Of a stretch of 64,000 bases of DNA, positions 36,948 through 46,261 are shown one piece after another. This DNA is from Kutzneria sp. CA-103260. Its GTDB lineage: Bacteria > Actinomycetota > Actinomycetes > Mycobacteriales > Pseudonocardiaceae. Location of the stretch: the NCBI RefSeq assembly GCF_018263855.1, contig NZ_CP073318.1, positions 2,418,001-2,482,000 on the forward strand, given 5' to 3'. Each line of letters opens with the position of its first letter. Position 1 is the first letter of the stretch. The translations under genes and the position numbers were made by a program. The notes under the pieces were generated by a model, which was given only the letters and a program-made list of their open reading frames with translations, was not told where the DNA came from and did no database searches.

Positions 36948-37913
36948 ATGACACACAACAGGATCCCTGCCCTGTTGGGAGCGCTCTCAGCAACGCTGGC
37001 ACTGGCTGTCGCGGCCCCATCGGTCGCGACGGCCCAGCCACACGCGGCGGCGCAGACGCTGACCGGCTACTGGCAGGACTTCACCAACGGCGCCACGGCG
37101 TTACGCCTGTCCGACGTGCCGACCAGCTACAACATCGTGGCCGTCGCGTTCGCCAACGCCGACCCGAACACGCCCGGCGCGGTCACCTTCAGCCTCGACT
37201 CGGGGCTGTCCTCGGCGCTGGGCGGCTACAGCGACAGCGACTTCCGCAACGACATCTCGACCCTGCACTCGCGCGGCCAGAAGGTGATCATCTCGGTCGG
37301 CGGGCAGAACGGCGCCATCAGCGTCAGCGACTCCACCAGCGCCACCAACTTCGCCACCAGCGTGTCGTCCCTGATCTCCAGCTACGGCTTCGACGGCGTG
37401 GACATCGACCTGGAGAACGGGATCAACCCGCAGTACATGGCGCAGGCGCTGCACCAGATCTCCGGCGCCTCCGTGGTGACGCTGGCCCCGCAGACCATTG
37501 ACATGCAGTCCACCAGTTCCGGCTACTTCCAGCTGGCGCTGAACATCAAGGACATCCTGACCGTCGTCAACACCCAGTACTACAACTCCGGCACCATGAA
37601 CGGCTGCGACGGCAACGTCTACGCTGAAGGCACCGAGGACTTCCTGACGGCGCTGGCGTGCACCCAGTTGCAGGGCGGGCTGAACCCGAGCCAGGTCGGG
37701 CTCGGGCTGCCGGCCTCGTCGTCCGGCGCTGGCAGCGGCTACCAGGACCCTGCCAACGTCACCAAGGCGCTGGACTGCCTGGCCACGGGCAACAACTGCG
37801 GCTCGTTCACGCCGCCGCAGACGTGGGGCGGGATCGGCGGGGCGATGGACTGGTCGATCAACTGGGACGCGGCCAACGGCTACAACTTCGCCAACACCGT
37901 CAAGGCCGGCTAG
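36948..37913 (+). CDS. Secreted GH18 chitinase
   Basis: A 321-residue single-domain chitinase. Signal peptide residues 1-30 (ending VATAQP). The GH18 barrel has SVGGQNG (substrate loop) and the catalytic DGVDIDLE with proton donor Glu156, followed by QYYNSG and the late MDWSINWD motif. No chitin-binding module, so it probably acts on soluble or exposed chitin. The ATG at 36948 has GGAGG 5 nt upstream. The promoter carries a DasR-type site, consistent with induction by chitin breakdown products. A strong terminator follows. Confidence 0.94.
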   Translation: MTHNRIPALLGALSATLALAVAAPSVATAQPHAAAQTLTGYWQDFTNGATALRLSDVPTSYNIVAVAFANADPNTPGAVTFSLDSGLSSALGGYSDSDFRNDISTLHSRGQKVIISVGGQNGAISVSDSTSATNFATSVSSLISSYGFDGVDIDLENGINPQYMAQALHQISGASVVTLAPQTIDMQSTSSGYFQLALNIKDILTVVNTQYYNSGTMNGCDGNVYAEGTEDFLTALACTQLQGGLNPSQVGLGLPASSSGAGSGYQDPANVTKALDCLATGNNCGSFTPPQTWGGIGGAMDWSINWDAANGYNFANTVKAG

Positions 37914-37919
37914 TGCGGG

Positions 37920-37968
37920 GTGACCGGACGCGACTGGCATGCCACCACCACGAGTCGCGTCCGGTCAC
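37920..37968 (+). terminator. Terminator after chitinase gene
   Basis: A perfect 16-bp stem (37920-37935 with 37953-37968) lies 7 nt after the stop. Confidence 0.85.
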
Positions 37969-38112
37969 GCGCACCGGGCTTGGCCCTTGCGAGGGTTGCA
38001 CGGACGCGGGTCTGGCCGGCCATGCTTGGCAGTTCACCGCCCCCGAGGCCGCCCCCATCCGCGTGGAGCTCGACGACCAGTCATACCTGCCGTGAACCCG
38101 GCGCTACTAGCG

Positions 38113-38153
38113 GCTCACGCCGCGCACCACGACGAATGGTGCGCGGCGTGAGC
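38113..38153. terminator. Bidirectional terminator before lyase gene end
   Basis: A perfect 17-bp stem (38113-38129 with 38137-38153) and a 7-nt loop lie 37 nt past the stop of the minus-strand lyase gene (38190). It serves that operon and could back up the chitinase terminator. Confidence 0.8.
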
Positions 38154-38189
38154 GCTGGCCGGAGGACCAAACGCCGGTCGGGCTCGTTG

Positions 38190-38951
38190 TCAGGCCCGCA
38201 GTTCCTGACGAACCGCGACCTTCAGGTTGGCTAGCGCTTGGCGGTGGAACCGGGGGCCATAGGAGACCCGCGCCACGCCCAGCGCCCGGAGCTTGGCCAG
38301 GTCAAGCACGTCTGGCGTGGTGTTGGCGTTGATCGGCCCGGGCACTTCGGCGACCATGGCGGCGATGTCCCGCTCGTCGCCGACGCCGATCGGGTAGACA
38401 CAGTCGGCTCCGGCCGCCAGGTAGCGGCGGCCCCGACGGACCGCTTCCGCGACCCGCTCCTCCTTGGCCACCCCGGCCCCCGGCAGGAAGGTGTCGACGC
38501 GCGCGTTGACAACAATCGGCACCCCGGCGTCGTCCGCGGCGGCTCGGACGGCCGCCAGCCGCTCGGCCTGCGCACCGGCGTCGACGAGTCCGCCCGCACG
38601 ATGGTCGGTGTCCTCCAGGTTGCAGCCGACCACGCCGATCTCCAGCAACCGGTCCACCAGCTCCCGCGGCGGCAGGCCGTATCCGGCCTCGGCGTCCACG
38701 GTGACCGGGACCGCCACCACACGGGCGATCCGGCCGGCCGCGGCGAACATCTCCGGCCAGGGCGCGCCCTCGCCGTCCGGGTAGCCGAGCATCGCCGCGA
38801 TCGCGGCGCTGCTGGTGGCGACCGCGGGGAACCCGGCCTCGGCCATGATCTTGGCGCTGGCCGCGTCCCACACATTCGGCAGAACGAGCATCTCCTCGGC
38901 GTGATGCAGCTCCCGGAACTGCACGGCATACGCCTTCAAGTCAGCGGTCAT
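38190..38951 (-). CDS. Isocitrate lyase/PEP mutase superfamily protein
   Basis: 253 residues, a lone TIM-barrel of the PEP mutase/isocitrate lyase superfamily: LPNVWDAASAKIMAEAGFPA start, metal-site VTVDAEAGYG, substrate region NLEDTDH and NARVDTF. Members cleave or form C-C or P-C bonds in 2-methylisocitrate or oxaloacetate-type acids; the substrate cannot be told. The lysine/cysteine KKCGH loop of true isocitrate lyases is absent. GAAGGA lies 6 nt before the ATG. It is the last gene of a three-gene minus-strand operon with two SDRs. Confidence 0.88.
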   Translation of the reverse strand: MTADLKAYAVQFRELHHAEEMLVLPNVWDAASAKIMAEAGFPAVATSSAAIAAMLGYPDGEGAPWPEMFAAAGRIARVVAVPVTVDAEAGYGLPPRELVDRLLEIGVVGCNLEDTDHRAGGLVDAGAQAERLAAVRAAADDAGVPIVVNARVDTFLPGAGVAKEERVAEAVRRGRRYLAAGADCVYPIGVGDERDIAAMVAEVPGPINANTTPDVLDLAKLRALGVARVSYGPRFHRQALANLKVAVRQELRA

Positions 38952-38981
38952 CAGTGTCCTTCACGTCGTGAGTGCGCACCG

Positions 38982-39773
38982 TCAGTCGGCGATCAAGCCG
39001 CCGGTGAGGTTGGCGATTGCCCCGGTCATCGCGCTGCACCGGTCCGAGGCGACGAAGGCGGCCACGTTGGCGATCTCGGCGACCGTGGGCAACTTCTTGC
39101 GCAGGGTCAGGTCGGCCATGCGGCTGGTGAACGTGTCGCGGGTGATGCCGTAGGCATTGGCGTGCAAGCCGTACACCTCGGACAGCTGCGGCGTTTCCGG
39201 CATCCCCGCCGCATTCAGGCACACCACTCGGACGCCAGACGGTCCGAGTTCGGCGGCCAGCCCCCGGGACAGACCTTCGATCGCCGACCAGGCCGGCGCC
39301 ATGCCTCCCATGAGCGGGACGGCCATCCGTGACGGACTCGCCGTGAGCGTCACGATCACGCCCGATCCCTGCGCGGTCATCCGCCGAGCGGCAGCCCTGG
39401 CGGTCAGGAAGTTGGCCCTGGAGTAGGTGGTGATGGGCAGGTCGAATGCGTCGGGCGAGAGGTCGAGCATCCTCGTGCCCTGAATGCCGGTCTGAGGCAG
39501 GCTAGTCGCGTTGAACGAGATGTCGAGGGCACCGGCGGCCCTGACCACCGCGTCGGCGTGCGCTTCGACGGCGTTCTCATCCAGCGCGTCCACCAAGGCG
39601 ACCTCGGCGACGCCACCCGAGGCCCGGATCTTGTCGGCGATCGCCTCCAGCGTGGCGCTGGTGCGTCCGGCGAGGAAGACCCGTGCGCCCTCCGCGGCGA
39701 AGGCCTGAGCGACCGCGCTTCCTACGGCACCGCCGGCGCCGTAGACGATCGCGTTCTTCTTGTCGAGCAGCAC
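38982..39773 (-). CDS. Atypical short-chain dehydrogenase lacking the YxxxK pair
   Basis: 263 residues with an SDR Rossmann fold (NAIVYGAGGAVGSAVAQAF cofactor loop, a FNATS strand instead of NNAG, and the ending TGAIANLTGGLIAD). At the catalytic position it reads MAPAWSAIEGLSRG: the usual Tyr and Lys are replaced, so classical hydride transfer is doubtful. GTG at 39773 has AGGAG 5 nt upstream; GTG 39779 would leave no room for a ribosome binding site. Middle gene of the operon. Confidence 0.85.
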   Translation of the reverse strand: MLLDKKNAIVYGAGGAVGSAVAQAFAAEGARVFLAGRTSATLEAIADKIRASGGVAEVALVDALDENAVEAHADAVVRAAGALDISFNATSLPQTGIQGTRMLDLSPDAFDLPITTYSRANFLTARAAARRMTAQGSGVIVTLTASPSRMAVPLMGGMAPAWSAIEGLSRGLAAELGPSGVRVVCLNAAGMPETPQLSEVYGLHANAYGITRDTFTSRMADLTLRKKLPTVAEIANVAAFVASDRCSAMTGAIANLTGGLIAD

Positions 39774-39788
39774 TGTCACTCCTGGTTG

Positions 39789-40511
39789 TCAGTTCACCGG
39801 CACGGCGTCGAGCAGTGCCGAGTTCTGCCGTTCGAGCGCCTTGACGGCACCGTTGCGCCAGCTCTCCGCCAGCGCCGCCGACATGGGGTCGGGGAAGATG
39901 TCGTCCTCGCCGTTCTCCAGCCCGTCGACGATGGCTCGTGCGACGGAGGCCGGAGAGGTCTTCGGGATGTCCCAGTCGCGGATCATGTCGGTGTCCACGG
40001 GGCCGGGCAGGGCGGCATGCACGGTCACGCCCTGCCGCGCCAACAGGGCGCGCAGCGACTGCGACAGCGAGAACGCGGCCGCCTTGGAGACCGCGTACGC
40101 CGGAGTGATCGGCACCGTGGCGAGCGACGCGAGCGACAGCACGTTGACGATGGCTCCTTGCGAGCGGGTCAACGCCGGCAGGAAAGCCTGGGTCACGCGG
40201 TAGGTGCCGAAGAGGTTGACAGCGAGGTGCTGTTCGAGCGCGGACGGATCGCTGAGGTCGTCGGGGAGGGCAATGCCGGCGTTGTTGATGAGGACGTCGA
40301 GCGATGCCACGATCTGTGCGGCGGCCTGCACCTGCTCCTCGCTGGTCACGTCCAGTGTCACGGGCGTGACTCGCCCGTCCGGATGGGCCACGGGCCGGCG
40401 CGCCGCGGCGTACACCCGCTTTGCGCCTCGCCGCAGGGCCTCCTCGACCAGTGCCTGTCCGATGCCTCGGTTGGCCCCGGTCACCAGGACCGTCGTGTCT
40501 GTGATGGTCAT
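39789..40511 (-). CDS. Short-chain dehydrogenase/reductase
   Basis: 240 residues with a complete SDR set: TGANRGIGQ cofactor loop, LINNAG, catalytic Ser in LSLASLATV and YAVSK. The ATG at 40511 has AGGAGA 5-6 nt upstream. It is the first gene of the minus-strand operon and is divergent from the ECF sigma gene at 40645, an arrangement often seen when an SDR operon is the sigma factor's target. Confidence 0.92.
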   Translation of the reverse strand: MTITDTTVLVTGANRGIGQALVEEALRRGAKRVYAAARRPVAHPDGRVTPVTLDVTSEEQVQAAAQIVASLDVLINNAGIALPDDLSDPSALEQHLAVNLFGTYRVTQAFLPALTRSQGAIVNVLSLASLATVPITPAYAVSKAAAFSLSQSLRALLARQGVTVHAALPGPVDTDMIRDWDIPKTSPASVARAIVDGLENGEDDIFPDPMSAALAESWRNGAVKALERQNSALLDAVPVN

Positions 40512-40644
40512 GCCGTCTCCTGATGAAGTGGATGCGTTCACAGGGGACAGACACGGCGCCCGCCCGAAACTGGGCGCGTCGACGGCGACCAGTTCTGCCG
40601 CCCGCCGGTGTCAGTACGAGAGAGGATTCAGACGGAGGTGGCAG

Positions 40645-41631
<987 letters not shown>

Positions 41632-41672
41632 CTTGTACGAGGCCGTGACGTTGGTGACGGGGGACGGACATC

Positions 41673-42371
41673 CTATGCTTGCTCGTGGTGGAGTTCGTCT
41701 GACGCGGTCTCGGTCCAGTACCGCGGGTCGCGTCCGTAGTCGGGGGTCCGGAAGGCCCGATCCCAGGGTGCGTCTGGTGCGACCAGTTCGCGCCAGGGAG
41801 CGACTTCGGTGTAGAGCACCCGCATTGAGTTGAGCGCGCCGAAGTGCAGTGCGGGTCCGTCGGTGGATACCGCGTCTTCTGGCACGGCCACTTCGAAGTT
41901 TCGCTCCAACGCCGAGCGCACCGTCGCTTCGACACAGACGTTGGTCTGCAGGCCTGCGACGATGAGCCGGGTGATGGCGAGATTCCTGAGCAGCGGTTCC
42001 AGTTCGGTGTACGTGAAGAAGCTGGGTCGGGTCTTGTCGAGCACCAGGTCTCCTGGCTGTGGCGCCACCGTATCGATGATCCGGCTTTTCCACTGCTTGT
42101 GCTCGTCGGACACCTCAGGCATCCGGCTGGCGCGGCTCCGCAGATGGCGGGCGGACCGGGGGTTCGTTCCCAGCGCTCCTGCCTGGCTGGCGACCACGCG
42201 CGAGTACAGCACCGGGATCCCGTGCGAGCGCGCGTGGGCGAGGAGGTCGGCGCACGTGGTGATGACTCTGTCCAGTTGCCAGATCGGTGGCCAGCCGAGT
42301 GCGTCTCGCACCCCGTCGTTGGCGAGGTAGCCGTTCTGCATGTCGATCATGAGTAGGGCTGTTCCGGTCAT
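41673..42371 (-). CDS. Isochorismatase-family cysteine hydrolase
   Basis: 232 residues with the family triad: Asp10 in LLMIDMQNGY, Lys in LDKTRPSFF, and the nucleophile Cys in GLQTNVCVEATVR, preceded by the cis-peptide region. Members hydrolyse isochorismate, nicotinamide or other amides or imides; the substrate is not evident. GGAAGGA lies 6 nt before the ATG at 42371. It converges with the ECF sigma gene with 41 nt between stops. Confidence 0.9.
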   Translation of the reverse strand: MTGTALLMIDMQNGYLANDGVRDALGWPPIWQLDRVITTCADLLAHARSHGIPVLYSRVVASQAGALGTNPRSARHLRSRASRMPEVSDEHKQWKSRIIDTVAPQPGDLVLDKTRPSFFTYTELEPLLRNLAITRLIVAGLQTNVCVEATVRSALERNFEVAVPEDAVSTDGPALHFGALNSMRVLYTEVAPWRELVAPDAPWDRAFRTPDYGRDPRYWTETASDELHHEQA

Positions 42372-42731
42372 CGCGGTCCTTCCCGTGTCTGCGGAATCTG
42401 CCAGCTGATCACGAGGTTGCCAGGATGCCGCAGCGTGAGAAGCCGCTGACGGGATGGTCTTTTCGCCCGTGCGTACCTGACGAGCGAGGTCAGGTTGACT
42501 GAGGCGGGCGCTGACCCAGCAGCGAATCCAGCTGTTCCGTGTGAACCTGGCGTCGAATCGATCGAAGTCATCGGCGCGTCGTCGCTGGACTGCGGTCTGG
42601 AAGGTCGACCTCGGCCGGTGTCCCGGTCGAGGTCGCACGGCTCTGGGGCTTGACACTGTCACGGGGCGGGCGCATTCTCGCAACGCATGTTGACGTAAAC
42701 ATCGGCAGCACTCTCGGACATCGGAGTTCGG
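42372..42731. other. 360-bp interval upstream of GH5 gene
   Basis: No gene supported. It contains the LacI-type palindrome at 42688-42701 and TCCGATGTC on the minus strand (42717-42725), a partial match to the 14-mer seen at 4088 and 54255. Confidence 0.45.
42687..42702. promoter_or_regulatory. LacI-family-like operator upstream of GH5 gene
   Basis: ATGTTGACGTAAACAT is a 16-bp palindrome with central ACGT and one mismatched pair, the form of many actinobacterial LacI-family sugar repressor sites (GTTTACGTAAAC type). It lies 30 nt before the ATG. Confidence 0.5.
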
Positions 42732-43712
42732 ATGAAGCGCTCCCGCGCCCTGCTACGCGCCGTCATCGCCACCGTTCTCGCCGTGCCACTGCTCACGGTC
42801 CCGCCCGCCGCCTCCGCCGCCACCAACACCTTCCGCGGCGTCAACTGGGCGGACAGTCGTGACAACTACGTGGACGGGTGGGTCATCCCGACCGGGCTCA
42901 CCGCCGGGGACAGCTACAACACCGTCCGCACCAAGGCGGACGGCATCATCGCCGGCTTTCAGCAGCAGTTGGGCGCGAACACTGTGCGGCTGCCGATCAA
43001 CCCGCAGAGCGTCAACTCGGACTGGTGGTCCCGGTACAAGGGCGCCGCCGACTCGGCGCTGGCCCACGGCATGAAGGTCATTTTCGGGTACTGGGAAGCG
43101 AACAAGGACGGCCTGGTCGACGACACGGCCGCATGGAACACCATGTGGGACCAGGTCACCGCCGACTACGGCGGCAACGGCAACGTCTACTTCGAACCGA
43201 TGAACGAGCCGTTCGGCTACAGCCTGAACGCCTGGGTCTCGTTCTGCTCGACCTGGCTGTCCCGGCACTCGACCATCCCCCGCGGCCGGGTCGTGATCAG
43301 CGGCACCGGCTACAACGACAACGTGACCGGCGTCGGCGCGGCGAGCGCGTTGAACGGCACGTTGCTGTCGCTGCACTTCTACGGCTACTGGGCCTCGGAC
43401 ACAACTCGCGCGGCGTGGACGACCAACCTCAGCAACCGGCTCGGCTCGTACTCGTCCCGCACCATCATCGACGAGGCCGGCGCCCCGATGACGACGGGAC
43501 TGGACTACTCGGCCGGGCACCAGGACGGCAACAACTTCACCGCCTACTTCGCCGCCACCACCGACCTGGCGAGGTCCCGGCAGATCGGCGTCGTCTACTG
43601 GCCCGGCCTGCGCTCCGGGGACACCTATTCGATCACGCGGCAGAGCGGCAGCGGCCTGGCGGTGAACAATGCTTCCGGCGTGGCTCAGCTGCGCTGGGGC
43701 TGGGGCCTGTAG
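42732..43712 (+). CDS. Secreted GH5-type glycoside hydrolase
   Basis: 326 residues with a signal peptide (1-29, ending ASAA) and a single GH5 (beta/alpha)8 domain: RGVNWADSRDNY start, TVRLPINPQS, acid/base Glu159 in FEPMNEPFGY, LSLHFYGYW and nucleophile Glu248 in IIDEAGAP. GH5 covers endoglucanases, mannanases and others; the subfamily is not decidable by eye. There is no carbohydrate-binding module. A LacI-type palindrome just upstream suggests sugar induction. Confidence 0.92.
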   Translation: MKRSRALLRAVIATVLAVPLLTVPPAASAATNTFRGVNWADSRDNYVDGWVIPTGLTAGDSYNTVRTKADGIIAGFQQQLGANTVRLPINPQSVNSDWWSRYKGAADSALAHGMKVIFGYWEANKDGLVDDTAAWNTMWDQVTADYGGNGNVYFEPMNEPFGYSLNAWVSFCSTWLSRHSTIPRGRVVISGTGYNDNVTGVGAASALNGTLLSLHFYGYWASDTTRAAWTTNLSNRLGSYSSRTIIDEAGAPMTTGLDYSAGHQDGNNFTAYFAATTDLARSRQIGVVYWPGLRSGDTYSITRQSGSGLAVNNASGVAQLRWGWGL

Positions 43713-43855
43713 TCCTGCCGCCCCGGATGGTTTTCCCGGCCTGGCAGAGATCGCCGCGCTACCGGCGCCAAGCGTGCGTGGCGGTTTCTGCAAGGAATTC
43801 CGTCGTCACTGTTGCCGCGTCACTGCTGGAGCGGCGTCCTCCCGGGTCGTCTGTT

Positions 43856-44200
43856 CTATGTGGACTCCTGGAATTCCACCACTGCCCCGCCGTGCTCGTG
43901 GGCCCACTCGGTCAGCACGGCGATCGGCTTCACCAACGTCCGACCCAGATCCGTCAGCCTGTACTCGACCTTCCCGGCCTTGGCGTGGCGGACGACCAGA
44001 CCGTAACCCTGCAACCGGCGCAGCGTCTGGGTCAACACCTTCCGCGAGATCCCCCCGATCAGGGCGACCAATTCGCCGTGCCGGCACGGCTGCCGGCTCA
44101 ACGCGAACACCGTGACCACAGCCCACTTGTCGGCGATGATCTCGATCGCCAACCGGGCCGGACAGTCGGCCAGGAAAACGCTGCCGGAGTACTCGCGCAC
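43856..44200 (-). CDS. HxlR-family transcriptional regulator
   Basis: 114 residues with the HxlR winged helix: CPARLAIEIIADKWAVVTVF, RHGELVALIGGISRKVLTQTL, LRRLQGYGLVVRH and VEYRLTDLG. The Cys near position 13, redox-sensing in some relatives, is present. It is divergent from the deacetylase/NmrA operon across 89 nt holding a 22-bp palindrome, so it probably regulates that operon and itself. Confidence 0.92.
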   Translation of the reverse strand: MREYSGSVFLADCPARLAIEIIADKWAVVTVFALSRQPCRHGELVALIGGISRKVLTQTLRRLQGYGLVVRHAKAGKVEYRLTDLGRTLVKPIAVLTEWAHEHGGAVVEFQEST

Positions 44201-44220
44201 ACCCCGACGGTAGCCCGCCG

Positions 44221-44242
44221 CCAGGAACCTCGCGGTACCTGG
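44221..44242. promoter_or_regulatory. HxlR-type operator
   Basis: CCAGGAACC-TCGC-GGTACCTGG is a 22-bp palindrome with one mismatched pair in the divergent HxlR/deacetylase intergenic region, with GGTACC half-sites of the kind HxlR proteins bind. Confidence 0.6.
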
Positions 44243-44289
44243 CGCCTGATTAGCGTCGACGGCGTGAAGCCACTGAACAGCGAAACCAC

Positions 44290-45114
44290 ATGAACACGGA
44301 GATCGGCTGGCCGGGCGGGCGGAAGGTCGCCGCGGTGGTCACGGTCGCGTTGGAGCTGTGGTCGCCGGGGCACTGGCCCGCCTACGCGCCGATGGCGGCG
44401 GCGTGGCCGCTGGCCGGTGTCGATGACACGCACAGCACCTCCTGGGTGGACTACGGCGTCACCACCGGCATCTGGCGGCTGCTCGACGTCCTGGGCGACC
44501 TGCCCGCCACCGTCGGCGTCAACGGCCTGGTCGCCCAACGACATCCCGACACGGTGGTGGCCATCCACAACGCGGGACACGAGATCGCCGCGCACTCCTG
44601 GACCCAGGACGTCGTACCAGCACTACTCGACCTGAACGCCGAGCGGGACAACATCCGCCGCTGTACCGACATTCTCCATCGTGTCACCGGCGTCCGGCCG
44701 ACCGGCTGGATGAGCCCACGGGCGACGGGCTCGAAGCACACCTCCAACCTGCTCACCGAGGCTGGCTACCGCTGGACCGGCGATCACGGCGACCATGACC
44801 TTCCCCAGATCCTGCCCACCGCACACGGGCCCCTGGTCTCTGTCATGCACAGCGACCATTCCGATGTCCGTGACGCCGCGGCCGGCCCGTACGCCTACCG
44901 TGACCTGCACCGTGCGCTGCTGGATCAACTACTCGCCGCTCCCGGCCCGAGCGTCTTCCACCTCACGGTCCACGCCCACGTCGGCGGCCGGCCGCTCCTG
45001 GCGGGCATGGTCGGCCAGATCCTCGACCTCATCCGTGCGTCCGACGACGTCTGGATCGCAACCCACGGTCAGATGGCCGGACACGTCCTTACACACCAAG
45101 GAGAAAGGCCATGA
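44290..45114 (+). CDS. Polysaccharide deacetylase-like protein
   Basis: 274 residues of the NodB/PuuE-type deacetylase fold: VAAVVTVALELWS opening (the usual first Asp is replaced by Glu), TTGIWRLLDVLGDL, AHSWTQD zinc region with His, and GWMSPRATGS. It has no signal peptide, so it is cytoplasmic and more like the PuuE/allantoinase branch acting on small amides than a secreted chitin deacetylase. It overlaps the NmrA-like gene by 4 nt. Ribosome binding site weak. Confidence 0.82.
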   Translation: MNTEIGWPGGRKVAAVVTVALELWSPGHWPAYAPMAAAWPLAGVDDTHSTSWVDYGVTTGIWRLLDVLGDLPATVGVNGLVAQRHPDTVVAIHNAGHEIAAHSWTQDVVPALLDLNAERDNIRRCTDILHRVTGVRPTGWMSPRATGSKHTSNLLTEAGYRWTGDHGDHDLPQILPTAHGPLVSVMHSDHSDVRDAAAGPYAYRDLHRALLDQLLAAPGPSVFHLTVHAHVGGRPLLAGMVGQILDLIRASDDVWIATHGQMAGHVLTHQGERP

Positions 45115-46037
45115 CACACATCCTCGTCGTCGGCGGCACCGGGGCCATGGGCCGCCACATGGTCCGACACCTGCTCGCCACCGCAGACGCCACCGTCACC
45201 GTCCCCACCCGCCATCCTGACTCCGACCACGCCACTGAACTCGCCGCTACCGCGCCCGGTCGGGTGCGACTGGTCCGCTTCGATCCGACTGCCCTCGACG
45301 CCCTGGTCGAGCCGGCCGACCGAGTGTTCGCCAACACCGACTTCTTCGCGGCGGGCAGCGCCGTGGGGGAGTATCGGCAAGGACTGGACCTGCTGGCCGC
45401 CGCGCGGCGGGCCGGCGTGGAGCGGTTCATCTGGTCCTCGTTGGACAGCGCGGTGTCCCTGACCGGCCACCCCGTCCCACACTTCGACAGCAAGGCCGCC
45501 GTCGCCGCCCACATCAACCTGATGCGGTCGGAGGAGATGCTCCGCAAGGAGACAGACGGCTGGTACACCGAGCACGTCTCGGTACTGACCACGGCGCCGT
45601 ACTTCGAGAACCTGCGGGACCGGCTCACCCCTGCGCCGGACGGTCGGGGCGGCCTGGTCTTCAGGCTTCCTCTCGGTGCCGCCCGTTACCCGCTCGTCGC
45701 CCTGGCCGACATCGCCTGGTTCGCCGGCCACATGTTCGACAACTGGCAGTCCTGGGGCGCCCGCGACCTCGCGGTGATCGGCGACAGCCTCACCGGTGAC
45801 GAGATCGCGGCCACCTTCGCCCAGGTCACGGGGACTCCCAGTACCTACGTCCCGATGTCGCACGACGACTTGCGCGCCGCGGTTCCCGACTTCGGCCATG
45901 ACTACGCGGCGATGTTCCGGTTCTTCGCCGAGCGGGACGTCTACGCCCAGGACCGGGACATCACCCTGCTGCGCCGCCTGCATCCCGACGTGATGACCTT
46001 CGAGGACTGGCTGCGCCACACCGGCTGGCGGTGCTGA
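45111..46037 (+). CDS. NmrA-like NAD(P)-binding protein
   Basis: 308 residues of the atypical SDR (NmrA/HSCARG) type: ILVVGGTGAMGRHMVRHLL dinucleotide loop, GVERFIWSSLDSA, and no YxxxK. Such proteins reduce quinones or act as NAD(P) sensors. AAGGAG lies 6 nt before the ATG, which overlaps the deacetylase stop (ATGA), so the two are one operon under the HxlR regulator. Confidence 0.88.
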   Translation: MTHILVVGGTGAMGRHMVRHLLATADATVTVPTRHPDSDHATELAATAPGRVRLVRFDPTALDALVEPADRVFANTDFFAAGSAVGEYRQGLDLLAAARRAGVERFIWSSLDSAVSLTGHPVPHFDSKAAVAAHINLMRSEEMLRKETDGWYTEHVSVLTTAPYFENLRDRLTPAPDGRGGLVFRLPLGAARYPLVALADIAWFAGHMFDNWQSWGARDLAVIGDSLTGDEIAATFAQVTGTPSTYVPMSHDDLRAAVPDFGHDYAAMFRFFAERDVYAQDRDITLLRRLHPDVMTFEDWLRHTGWRC

Positions 46038-46057
46038 TCCACAGTCTGGTGCCGGCA

Positions 46058-46219
46058 CTGCTGGCGGCGAACATCTACTACGCCCGCCTCACCCTGGCCG
46101 TAGCGCTGACCTGCTTCAAAGACGACAGCGACATGGTACTGGCGCGGCTGCGTGGCCAAGGCCGTCAACGCCCGTCACTGGTGCTGCTCGATCTGAGCAT
46201 GCCCTGGATCGATTTCCTG
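46058..46219 (+). pseudogene. Degenerate response-regulator receiver fragment
   Basis: A plus-strand frame reads like an eroded receiver domain: ANIYYARLTLAVAL in place of the DNxxARL start, a shortened middle, then LARLRGQGRQRPSLVLLDLS, then MPWIDFL with the phospho-acceptor Asp strand. No output domain or intact start follows. Confidence 0.4.
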
Positions 46220-46261
46220 AGCTCGGCCACGCCGACCTGGCGTGGCCGGGCCCGAGTCCGC

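Noticed and set aside
40204..40644. Upstream extension of the ECF sigma frame
   Set aside because: Antisense to an intact SDR gene; the ATG at 40645 has GGAGGTG and begins at region 2.
42716..42725. TCCGATGTC(C) upstream of GH5 as a further copy of the shared 14-mer
   Set aside because: Only nine matching bases and the opposite orientation relative to the gene; may be chance.
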